A model generated the notes under the pieces. That model saw nothing but the letters and a program-made list of their open reading frames with translations. It was not told the DNA's origin and ran no database searches. A program made the position numbers and the translations under genes. Shown here piece after piece: positions 1 to 6,883 of a stretch of DNA of 9,573 nt; position 1 is the stretch's first letter; every line of letters begins with the position of its first letter. Source of the DNA: an uncultured Lachnospira sp. (GTDB lineage Bacteria > Bacillota > Clostridia > Lachnospirales > Lachnospiraceae); NCBI GenBank assembly GCA_934358235.1, contig CAKRKK010000084.1:1-9573 (forward strand), written 5' to 3'.

Positions 1-610
1 CATCCCCTATACCAGGAAGTGTAACAAGCTGCTCTTTAGTAGCAGAATTAATATTAATCCTGCCAGAAGCAGCAGTCATAGAGGCTTCCTGTGCCGATAC
101 ACCAGACACATATGCTTCCTCATATCCTGATGTATATTCCTCACCTTCATAAGGAATATATATCTTATCCCCATCTGATATCTTTAACACAGGATTGACT
201 CTGCTTCTATCAGCCCTGTCAGTATAACCTCCACACAGCTCAACTACTTCATATACTCTTGAATCCCTTGCACATTCTACCACGCCAGGATTCTCAACCT
301 CACCAAACACATACACATATATGCAATCACCTTTGGAGGCTGTATTGCCGGCTGTATTAACGGCTGTATTACTAACTGAGGTTCCATCTGAGTAAGACTC
401 CTGTGTCACATCCATAGCTGCATCAGCCTTAGTGATTATGCCAGCCATATCAGATGTGTCCCTGCTCTCTAAAGAATACCCTTTATCCTTATTGGAATAC
501 TGTCCCTGCCTTTCCACACTATATGCAATGCCGGTTATCAGTATAATAATAACTACTATGGCACACTTTATATACGCACTATTCTTTTTGTATAATTTAA
601 TTATATTCAT
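1..610 (-). CDS. comEA: ComEA-like competence DNA receptor, 3' end outside window (partial)
   Basis: Leftward gene cut by the window edge; 203 codons are present. ComEA is the membrane-anchored receptor that binds double-stranded DNA outside the cell and passes it to the ComEC channel in natural transformation. Seen: a short positive N-terminus, one hydrophobic anchor (about residues 15-29), a polar linker rich in Ser, Thr and Asn (about 31-93), and an SLBB domain (about 96-153) with the typical VFGEVENPGVV stretch and the closing DKIYIPYEGE. The first helix-hairpin-helix DNA-binding repeat then begins, ININSATKEQLVTLPGIG (about 185-202). The second half of the HhH pair, probably 35-45 residues, is missing only because the window ends. 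The ATG at 610 is chosen for an AAGGAG site six bases upstream and because the membrane anchor follows directly. It is transcribed divergently from the YfhO-family gene. Other SLBB-HhH proteins exist, but anchor plus SLBB plus HhH is the ComEA layout. Confidence 0.9.
   Translation of the reverse strand, partial: MNIIKLYKKNSAYIKCAIVVIIILITGIAYSVERQGQYSNKDKGYSLESRDTSDMAGIITKADAAMDVTQESYSDGTSVSNTAVNTAGNTASKGDCIYVYVFGEVENPGVVECARDSRVYEVVELCGGYTDRADRSRVNPVLKISDGDKIYIPYEGEEYTSGYEEAYVSGVSAQEASMTAASGRININSATKEQLVTLPGIGD
338..373. repeat. Three 12-bp tandem units inside the comEA linker
   Basis: Three successive 12-base units each begin GGCTGTATT (338-349, 350-361, 362-373) and differ only in the last three bases. 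On the coding strand they encode an Asn-Thr-Ala repeat (NTAVNTAGNTA) in the flexible linker between the membrane anchor and the SLBB domain of ComEA. A unit length divisible by three keeps the frame, so copy number could vary without breaking the gene. Most likely a simple slippage-derived linker repeat. Confidence 0.75.
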
Positions 611-616
611 TGTATA

Positions 617-622
617 CTCCTT
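617..622 (-). promoter_or_regulatory. Ribosome binding site of comEA
   Basis: AAGGAG on the minus strand, six bases before the ATG at 610. It fixes the start of the edge-truncated comEA. Confidence 0.8.
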
Positions 623-657
623 ATAACTTAATATAAGGTCCCTCCGCATACACGTTT

Positions 658-686
658 ATTTTACCTAATAAAATATAATAATACAA
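658..686 (-). promoter_or_regulatory. Probable sigma-A promoter of comEA
   Basis: On the minus strand TTGTAT (681-686) is followed after exactly 17 bases by TAAAAT (658-663). Transcription would begin near 651, giving a leader of about 40 nt before the comEA ATG. The -10 box lies in an 11-bp sequence (655-665) that recurs inverted at the divergent promoter. Prediction from consensus only; the surrounding AT-rich DNA offers weaker alternatives. Confidence 0.5.
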
Positions 687-709
687 GTACAACCTTTAAG
701 ATATTACGG

Positions 710-738
710 TTTACAGTATTTTTATATTTTGGTAAAAT
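710..738 (+). promoter_or_regulatory. Probable sigma-A promoter of the YfhO-family gene
   Basis: TTTACA (710-715) and TAAAAT (733-738) are separated by 17 bases. Each differs from consensus at one position. The expected start is near 745, leaving a leader of about 24 nt before the TTG start at 769, with no room for a riboswitch. It diverges from the comEA promoter, with the two -10 boxes about 70 bp apart. Confidence 0.6.
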
Positions 739-755
739 AAAAATAATGACTAATC

Positions 756-761
756 AGGGGG
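756..761 (+). promoter_or_regulatory. Ribosome binding site selecting a TTG start
   Basis: AGGGGG lies seven bases before the TTG at 769. The first in-frame ATG codon falls inside the first membrane helix (residue 59), so this site supports TTG as the real start. Confidence 0.65.
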
Positions 762-768
762 TATCGTT

Positions 769-3597
769 TTGAATTCTATTAACCATAATCCTGCAGCCCA
801 GACTACCGCTGCAAACCTTAAAGCTACCAATAATACCGCTGCCAGAAAGAATACTTCTTCTAAAAGAATACACCTGCAGCTATTTGACAAGACAAGCAGC
901 AATATACCAAGTGGAGGTATTGCTTATATTATAGCCTTTATCATTCCGCTGATAGTAATGCTTGCTTTATATATCGCACGAGAAATCTATCCCTTCGGCA
1001 ATAACTGTTATCTTCGTTCTGATATGTACCATCAGTATGCACCTTTTTTCTCTGAATTATGGAATAAGCTGCGTCACGGCGAAAGCCTTACCTATAGCTG
1101 GGATATTGGAATGGGTACTAACTTTACAGCATTATATGCATACTATCTTGCCAGCCCTTCTAACTGGTTTATAGTTCTCTTTCCACAAAAATATATGATT
1201 GAGATAATGAATGCAATCATTATCCTAAAGCTGTCACTTAGCAGCGTAACATTTACCTACTATATATCACAGCACTTTAAAAACAGACGCATAAGCATCG
1301 CTCTCTTTGGAATGTTTTATGCACTTTCAGGCTTTGTTGCCGCTTATAGCTGGAATATCATGTGGCTTGACTGCCTTATGCTTCTTCCACTTATAATGCT
1401 TGGACTTGAACGTCTTGTTAATGAAAACCGCTGCTTTTTATACTGTATAACACTTGGATTATGCATATATACCAACTACTATATATCTATTATGGTATGT
1501 ATATCAGTTGTCCTGTACTTTATCGTTCTTATGACAGCTTATAAGGGAACCAGAAGGCCTGTTATATACCTTAAGAAATGCATAAACTTTGCGATATACT
1601 CACTTCTTGCCGGTGGACTTGCTGCCTGCCTGCTGCTTCCAGAGTTTTATGCATTCACACTTTCAGCTTCCAACAACATAGATTTTCCTTCAAAGCTGTC
1701 TTCATATTTCAGTATACTTAATATGGTTACAAGACACCTTATAGATGTTCCTGTCCACCTCGGTCTTGAACATTATCCTAATATATATTGCGGAGTTGCA
1801 GTACTTTTACTCTTTCCACTTTATATTATGGATAAAAAAGTGGATTTACGTGAAAAGATTGGCAAGTCTGCGCTTATACTTGTTTTCTTAACCGCCTTTA
1901 ACCTTAACATACCTAACTTTATATGGCATGGCTTCCACTTTCCTAACAGCCTGCCTTGCAGACAGTCCTTTATATATATATTCTTCCTGCTCACTATGTG
2001 TTATGAAGCCTTCAGTCATTTAAAAAGCATGACTACAAGGCAGTTAGGTGGTGCAGTATGGATTGCTGTTGGACTTTTGCTGTTCATAGAACAGGTATTT
2101 ACTACAGATGAAACCTACAACTTTAATATAGTATATATAAGTGGTGCCTTTATACTTGTATACGCTCTTTTGATGGTTATACACCAGCGCCACAGCTTCA
2201 GGCTTCCTATTGTGCTATTTATCACATTCTCATTGGCAATAATAGAATGTACTATTAATATGGATTCCACAGGTCTTGGAACAACCAGCCGTTCTTCCTA
2301 CCTGTTAGACTATGATGCTGTTAAGACCGTAACAGAAACTGTTTCTGAAGCTGACACTTCCTTTTACCGTATGGATAAAAAGTTTGGCAGCCGTTCTAAT
2401 AACGATGGAGCATGGCATAACTATCACAGCATGTCAACGTTCTCATCAACCTCGAATGGTGCTATGGAAGAATTCTTAGGTAAGCTTGGCTTTGAGCATT
2501 CCTTTAACGCTTACAAATATACTGGTGCAACCCTTGTTACTGAAAGCCTCTTTTCTGTCAAATATGCTATATCTAACCGTATACTTGCAGAAAGCCCGCT
2601 TCGCTCCTACTACACAGGCAGCGATGGCGAATTCATATACAAGAACAACTACACTCTTCCTATTGGATTCTTAACCTACAATAATCCATATGTGTGGGAG
2701 GGTAATACAGCAATCGGCAGCGGCATTGAGAATCAGAACTCTCTTATCAATAACCTTACAGGTGTTTCTAATGTATTCACCCTTACCTATGAGAATGCAA
2801 CTGATTCAAGCTTTGAGGTAAAGCCAGTTAAAGCCGGACATCTTTATATGATAGTGCGAAACACCACCTGCGATACCGTAACTGCTACTATTAACAGTAC
2901 AGAATATACTTATAAGGATCTTAAAAAGGGGGGAACAATAATAGACCTTGGCTATGCAACGCCAGAGGATATTATCGTAATAACAGGTGATTCAGCTATG
3001 AATGCCAGCGTATATACTCTTGAAACCTCAAGATTCATAGAAGCCTATAACATACTTAATGACAACGCCCTTAATATATCTGAATTCACAAACAATAAGA
3101 TAAAGGGTACAGTCAAAGCAAGTGCCAATGCCACTCTTATATGCTCTATTCCATATGACAATGGCTGGAATGTATATATAGATGGTAAAAAGGCAGAAAC
3201 AACAGATATATATGGAGCACTCATAAGCATAAGCGTTCCTGCAGGAGAACATACAATAACATTAAAATACACTCCTGTTAATCTTATTTTAGGTTGCATT
3301 ATCACTATATTATGCATTATTATATTGATTGGTATATATTACTTTAAACGCTTGTGCCGTAAAAATGTCATTAATACGACAAAGTGGCCTGTTATAATAC
3401 AAGAGCTTATAAGCGAGGAGGATGTTATACTTGTTAGCGGCAGCAGAAAGCATAACGCGCATAACACATCTGATGCTACAACCGATAACACATCATCTGA
3501 TGCATTATCAAGCAGCATAGCAGATAATCCTTGTCTAGATGAACTTAATGAGCTTGATGACTTTGATAATCTGGATAGTGACGAAAGCAATAAATAA
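769..3597 (+). CDS. YfhO-family polytopic membrane protein (putative GT-C-type glycosyltransferase)
   Basis: A 942-aa integral membrane protein of the YfhO family. Known of the family: characterised Firmicutes members take part in adding sugars to lipoteichoic or wall teichoic acid outside the membrane, using lipid-linked sugar donors. Seen: a polar 45-residue N-terminus, a first helix at about 51-70, then a loop with RSDMYHQYAPFF (Asp85) and SWDIGMGTNF (Asp112). Family-like acidic loop residues sit where GT-C enzymes carry catalytic Asp. About eleven more helices reach residue 496. A large extracytoplasmic domain (about 500-835) ends in VPAGEHTITLKYTP, typical of the family, followed by a last helix (about 838-858). 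An unusual 80-residue tail rich in Ser, Asn and Asp follows, ending DELDDFDNLDSDESNK-like acidic sequence. Start: TTG with an AGGGGG site; no upstream ATG fits. No terminator separates it from argH. Family confidence is high; substrate unknown. Confidence 0.85.
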   Translation: MNSINHNPAAQTTAANLKATNNTAARKNTSSKRIHLQLFDKTSSNIPSGGIAYIIAFIIPLIVMLALYIAREIYPFGNNCYLRSDMYHQYAPFFSELWNKLRHGESLTYSWDIGMGTNFTALYAYYLASPSNWFIVLFPQKYMIEIMNAIIILKLSLSSVTFTYYISQHFKNRRISIALFGMFYALSGFVAAYSWNIMWLDCLMLLPLIMLGLERLVNENRCFLYCITLGLCIYTNYYISIMVCISVVLYFIVLMTAYKGTRRPVIYLKKCINFAIYSLLAGGLAACLLLPEFYAFTLSASNNIDFPSKLSSYFSILNMVTRHLIDVPVHLGLEHYPNIYCGVAVLLLFPLYIMDKKVDLREKIGKSALILVFLTAFNLNIPNFIWHGFHFPNSLPCRQSFIYIFFLLTMCYEAFSHLKSMTTRQLGGAVWIAVGLLLFIEQVFTTDETYNFNIVYISGAFILVYALLMVIHQRHSFRLPIVLFITFSLAIIECTINMDSTGLGTTSRSSYLLDYDAVKTVTETVSEADTSFYRMDKKFGSRSNNDGAWHNYHSMSTFSSTSNGAMEEFLGKLGFEHSFNAYKYTGATLVTESLFSVKYAISNRILAESPLRSYYTGSDGEFIYKNNYTLPIGFLTYNNPYVWEGNTAIGSGIENQNSLINNLTGVSNVFTLTYENATDSSFEVKPVKAGHLYMIVRNTTCDTVTATINSTEYTYKDLKKGGTIIDLGYATPEDIIVITGDSAMNASVYTLETSRFIEAYNILNDNALNISEFTNNKIKGTVKASANATLICSIPYDNGWNVYIDGKKAETTDIYGALISISVPAGEHTITLKYTPVNLILGCIITILCIIILIGIYYFKRLCRKNVINTTKWPVIIQELISEEDVILVSGSRKHNAHNTSDATTDNTSSDALSSSIADNPCLDELNELDDFDNLDSDESNK

Positions 3598-3634
3598 ACA
3601 GATAACTAATAATAAATAATAAATAATTAATTAA

Positions 3635-3671
3635 TGAATAATTCTTTATGATATAAAACTGCATTTATGCA
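3635..3671 (+). promoter_or_regulatory. Possible ArgR operator region upstream of argH
   Basis: TGAATAATTCTTTA (3635-3648) matches the left half of the ARG-box consensus TGAATWWWWATTCA fully but only three of five bases in the right half. TGCATTTATGCA (3660-3671) is a perfect palindrome with a two-base centre and resembles TGNAT..ATNCA half sites, though the spacing is two rather than four. ArgR/AhrC repression of arg genes is well known in Firmicutes. Here the match is imperfect and the DNA is so AT-rich that chance is a real alternative. Confidence 0.25.
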
Positions 3672-3701
3672 TTTATATATACTGATAATAATATGAAAGA
3701 A

Positions 3702-3707
3702 AGAGGT
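3702..3707 (+). promoter_or_regulatory. Ribosome binding site deciding the argH start
   Basis: AGAGGT lies six bases before the ATG at 3714. The in-frame ATG at 3693 overlaps this region and has no purine-rich site of its own. The protein from 3714 begins MKLWGGRF, the usual ArgH N-terminus. Confidence 0.75.
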
Positions 3708-3713
3708 AAACCT

Positions 3714-5099
3714 ATGAAACTTTGGGGCGGACGCTTCACTAAAGAAACTAATGAACTTGTAAACAACTTTAATGCTTCTATCTCATTTGACCAGAAGTTC
3801 TATAAGCAGGACATTCAGGGAAGTATTGCACATGCTACTATGCTTGCTGCACAGGGAATCATATCAGAGGCTGAGGGTAAGCAGATTACTGATGGCTTAA
3901 AGGGTATATTAGCCGATATAGAAGCCGGTAAGCTTGAAATAACAGATGAATACGAAGATATCCATACATTTATGGAGGCAACCTTAATTGAACGTATTGG
4001 CGATGCCGGAAAGAAGCTTCACACAGGACGAAGCCGTAATGACCAGGTTGCACTCGATATGCGCCTTTATACACGCGATGAGGTAAAGAACGTTGATGAA
4101 GAAGTAAGAGAGCTTATGGAAGTCATCTTAAAGATAATTAAGGAAAATGTTGAAACATATATGCCGGGCTTTACTCATCTGCAGAAGGCACAGCCTGTAA
4201 CTGTTGCGCACCACTTCTCAGCTTACTTTGAAATGTTTAAACGTGACAGAAGCAGACTTCACGATATATATAACAGAATGAACTATTGTCCTTTAGGCGC
4301 TGGTGCCCTTGCAGGAACTACCTATCCGCTTAACAGAGAACAGACAGCCGAGCTTCTTGGCTTTGCAGGACCAACACTTAACAGCATGGACTCAGTATCA
4401 GACAGAGATTATGTTATAGAATTCTTAAGTGCTCTTTCTACGATAATGATGCACTTAAGCCGTTTTTCAGAAGAAATATGCATATGGAACTCTAACGAAT
4501 ATAAGTTCATCGAATTAGATGATGCCTTCAGTACAGGCTCAAGTATTATGCCACAGAAGAAGAATCCTGATATCGCAGAGCTTGTACGTGGTAAGACTGG
4601 CCGTGTATATGGAGCACTTATGAGTATTCTTACTACTATGAAGGGAATTCCTCTTGCATACAATAAGGACATGCAGGAGGATAAAGAGCTTACCTTTGAT
4701 GCTATTGATACTGTAAAGGGCTGCGTAAGCTTATTCAAGGGAATGATAGACACTATGAAGTTTAACGATGCACGTATGGAGGATTCAGCTAAGAAGGGCT
4801 TCACTAACGCTACTGACGCTGCTGATTACCTCGTTAAGAAGGGCGTTCCTTTCAGGGATGCACACGGAATCGTTGGCCAGCTCGTTCTTATATGTATTGA
4901 TAAGGGAATCGCTCTTGATGACCTTTCACTTGATGAATACAAGAAGATAAGCCCTGTATTCGAAGAAGACGTATACGAAGCTATCAGCTTAAAGACCTGC
5001 GTTGAAAAGAGACTTACACTTGGTGCCCCAGGACCAGCAGTTATGAATAAAGTTATCTCTTTATATGACGAATATATGGAAAATAATCAGAAGCTTTAA
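3714..5099 (+). CDS. argH: Argininosuccinate lyase
   Basis: A complete 461-aa enzyme (E. coli ArgH has 457). It splits argininosuccinate into arginine and fumarate, the last step of arginine biosynthesis, as a cytoplasmic homotetramer of the fumarase/aspartase superfamily. Seen: MKLWGGRF start; [15 protein letters not shown] (82-96) and [15 protein letters not shown] (103-117), the first conserved superfamily segment; FTHLQKAQP (153-161), holding the conserved active-site His155; and the flexible-loop signature [11 protein letters not shown] (275-285) with the Ser pair and Lys residues that bind substrate. The C-terminal domain (about 360-461) is full length, with [12 protein letters not shown] typical of ArgH. 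An in-frame ATG seven codons upstream (3693) is less likely because the ribosome binding site lies between the two. argG is not next to it here. The gene may be read from the upstream YfhO-family transcript, its own promoter or both. A strong terminator follows. Confidence 0.97.
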   Translation: MKLWGGRFTKETNELVNNFNASISFDQKFYKQDIQGSIAHATMLAAQGIISEAEGKQITDGLKGILADIEAGKLEITDEYEDIHTFMEATLIERIGDAGKKLHTGRSRNDQVALDMRLYTRDEVKNVDEEVRELMEVILKIIKENVETYMPGFTHLQKAQPVTVAHHFSAYFEMFKRDRSRLHDIYNRMNYCPLGAGALAGTTYPLNREQTAELLGFAGPTLNSMDSVSDRDYVIEFLSALSTIMMHLSRFSEEICIWNSNEYKFIELDDAFSTGSSIMPQKKNPDIAELVRGKTGRVYGALMSILTTMKGIPLAYNKDMQEDKELTFDAIDTVKGCVSLFKGMIDTMKFNDARMEDSAKKGFTNATDAADYLVKKGVPFRDAHGIVGQLVLICIDKGIALDDLSLDEYKKISPVFEEDVYEAISLKTCVEKRLTLGAPGPAVMNKVISLYDEYMENNQKL

Positions 5100-5150
5100 T
5101 ATAATGCAAATATATTATAATAAGAATATAAAAAAGTAATAATGAAATCA

Positions 5151-5210
5151 AAAAAGTTTCTTATCTGGTTAATGTCATTAAATTAACATTGTCCAGATAG
5201 GAAACTTTTT
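5151..5210. terminator. Bidirectional terminator between argH and the minus-strand ATPase gene
   Basis: Two 18-base arms (5151-5168 and 5193-5210) pair completely with one G-U wobble. A further short inner stem (about 5170-5175 with 5186-5191) closes a small loop. On the plus strand the outer arm ends in five T followed by ATTT; on the minus strand it ends in six T. It can therefore stop argH transcripts and those of the convergent gene ending at 5236. Much of the outer pairing is A-U, with the firm core GTTTC/GAAAC and ATCTGG/CCAGAT. Confidence 0.85.
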
Positions 5211-5235
5211 ATTTATGAATATTAAGTTTATTTGC

Positions 5236-6822
5236 TCATTTACAATACTCTTCAATCAGACACTTATGCTCTTTGCTCTTCTTGTCATAACTAATTGCTA
5301 CCATAAGAATGTCGCCTGTATAATTGATAATTGAAGAAGGATACTTTTTATCTTTTATCTGCTGCATTGCCGTCTCAACATTATAATTCCACTTTAACTC
5401 TACAACTAATGCAGGATAATCTCCTCTATACTCCGGCTTTGGTATATATACAAAATCAGCAAAACCACGTCCTGTTGGTAATTCGCGTATTGGCTTAAAA
5501 TAATACTGCATAGTACAAAGATATGCAATTGTAAGTACTGCACTTAATGAATTCTCATTATGATACTGAATAACAGATATATATTCATTGTGTATTTTTT
5601 CAATCTGATGTGCAACCATTTCTCCATCTTTTTCAAGTGTGGCATCAAGCATTGCTGCTGACTCCTGCCAGAATTGTATCATTTCCTGCCAAGGTCTGCT
5701 CTCTACTGCCATCAGCAATTCCTGTCTTATCTCCTCATTAGGAATATATGCCTGTTTCCTGGTCTGATCATAACCAAGATAACCAAGATGTATCATATAC
5801 GTCAATACATCATCTTTGCTTCTGATATTAACTGCATCATTATTAAATGTGGCAGTATTAACCTTAATTTCATCACCAGCCAGCATCTCAATTATAGCAG
5901 TTTTCAAACCATCATAATTCATATTAATTAATGGAACTATTGTTTCATAAGATGAGGTTTCTGACCAATAGCTTTTAAATTCTCCTTTTAACATAACACT
6001 TACAACTGCTCTTGGATTGTATAAATGATAATCTTTGAGAATATAACCATCATACCATCTCCTCACTTCGTTAAAATCCTGATTATACTTTTCTGCCAGA
6101 TTCTTCACTTCATCTTCGGTAAAACCAATATATTGTGCTAATCCACTTGCTCCAAGCATTGTAAACTCGTCAAAATTATTCAGGGCTGATTGAGTCTTTT
6201 CTCTTTTAATAGGAAGAATCCCCGTTAAATAGGCAAGTCTTATATACTTTGTTGGCTCAATACCTTTAAACATTCCTCTTAGAAAATTAATATACTCATC
6301 TTGAACTTTCTTTGATAATGTTTCATCACGTATAACAATATCCCATTCATCAATTATTATAACAAACTTTGTTCCTATATGAAGATTTATCCGCGAAAGC
6401 GCATCAGGAAGTGTTATAACCTTCTGTGGTAAACTTTCCGGATAAATTGCACGAAGCTCATCAAGTACACTTGCAGTTATAAATGAAACCACATTATCCG
6501 CAATATCACAGTTTACTAAAAACCATTGAATATCAATGTGAATAACATCATATTTATTTAAGTGTTTCATAAAATCAGTTTCCTTGCCTATCTTTAGGTC
6601 AGAAAACATTTTCTTGGAATCAGCACCCCTGCTATAATACGCAGCCAGCATATTAGCTGCATAGGACTTTCCAAATCTACGTGGTCTGCTATTACAAATA
6701 TATGCGTTGGTTGAATCCAGCACACTATTGGTATATTCAATTAATCCAGTCTTATCTACGTATATCTTGGAATTCAATGATGCCTGAAACGCACTATTAT
6801 CTGGATTAACAAATCTTCCCAT
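5236..6822 (-). CDS. AAA-ATPase_like / PD-(D/E)XK nuclease-like protein, copy 1 (intact)
   Basis: A 528-aa protein of the widespread, functionally uncharacterised family with an N-terminal AAA-like ATPase and a C-terminal PDDEXK_9 (DUF1703) domain. Seen: YVDKTGLIEY (21-30); a variant Walker A, RPRRFGKS (46-53), where Arg replaces the first Gly as is usual in the family; Walker B FVIIIDEWDI (153-162) with Asp158-Glu159; LTGILPIKREKT (199-210); the GFTEDEV (233-239) and RRWYDGY (254-260) motifs, then YNP (268-270) and YWSETS (285-290). The nuclease-like end shows GFADFVYIPKPE (453-464) with Asp456, VVELKW (473-478) with Glu475 and Lys477, and AMQQIKDKKY (485-494), the following helix. All core residues are present, so ATPase and nuclease activity are possible but unproven. 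The ATG at 6822 has an AAGGGAG site eight bases upstream (6831-6837). It lies 61 bases after the next copy and is probably co-transcribed with it. No signal peptide or membrane helix is seen; probably cytoplasmic. Confidence 0.88.
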   Translation of the reverse strand: MGRFVNPDNSAFQASLNSKIYVDKTGLIEYTNSVLDSTNAYICNSRPRRFGKSYAANMLAAYYSRGADSKKMFSDLKIGKETDFMKHLNKYDVIHIDIQWFLVNCDIADNVVSFITASVLDELRAIYPESLPQKVITLPDALSRINLHIGTKFVIIIDEWDIVIRDETLSKKVQDEYINFLRGMFKGIEPTKYIRLAYLTGILPIKREKTQSALNNFDEFTMLGASGLAQYIGFTEDEVKNLAEKYNQDFNEVRRWYDGYILKDYHLYNPRAVVSVMLKGEFKSYWSETSSYETIVPLINMNYDGLKTAIIEMLAGDEIKVNTATFNNDAVNIRSKDDVLTYMIHLGYLGYDQTRKQAYIPNEEIRQELLMAVESRPWQEMIQFWQESAAMLDATLEKDGEMVAHQIEKIHNEYISVIQYHNENSLSAVLTIAYLCTMQYYFKPIRELPTGRGFADFVYIPKPEYRGDYPALVVELKWNYNVETAMQQIKDKKYPSSIINYTGDILMVAISYDKKSKEHKCLIEEYCK

Positions 6823-6883
6823 ATTTCCATCTCCCTTCTATAAAGCAATCGTCAAGCATACAGTTTATTTTATAACTTCTTTC

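Larger units (their letters stand above)
3598..3713. other. AT-rich spacer between the YfhO-family gene and argH
   Basis: About 116 bases, nearly all A and T. No hairpin with a U-tract is visible, so the upstream gene seems to lack its own terminator and read-through into argH is plausible. It holds runs of AATAAATAAT-like sequence (3609-3629), an 8-bp tandem duplication TGCATTTA (3660-3667 and 3668-3675) and possible -10 boxes (TATACT 3678-3683, GATAAT 3684-3689) without a convincing -35 partner. Confidence 0.5.

Noticed and set aside
432..626. A 64-codon plus-strand open frame with hydrophobic sequence.
   Set aside because: It lies antisense to comEA; its hydrophobic part is the reverse strand of the ComEA anchor region and it has no ribosome binding site.
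3402..3434. The YfhO-family tail contains QELISEEDV, close to the c-Myc epitope core.
   Set aside because: The match is partial, lies in native-looking low-complexity sequence and has no vector sequence around it; chance resemblance.
3693..3713. A seven-codon N-terminal extension of argH from the ATG at 3693.
   Set aside because: The ribosome binding site (3702-3707) lies inside it, and MKLWGGRF at 3714 is the normal ArgH start.
4409..4804. A 131-codon minus-strand open frame.
   Set aside because: It lies wholly inside argH on the other strand, with no family resemblance; a shadow of the codon use of argH.
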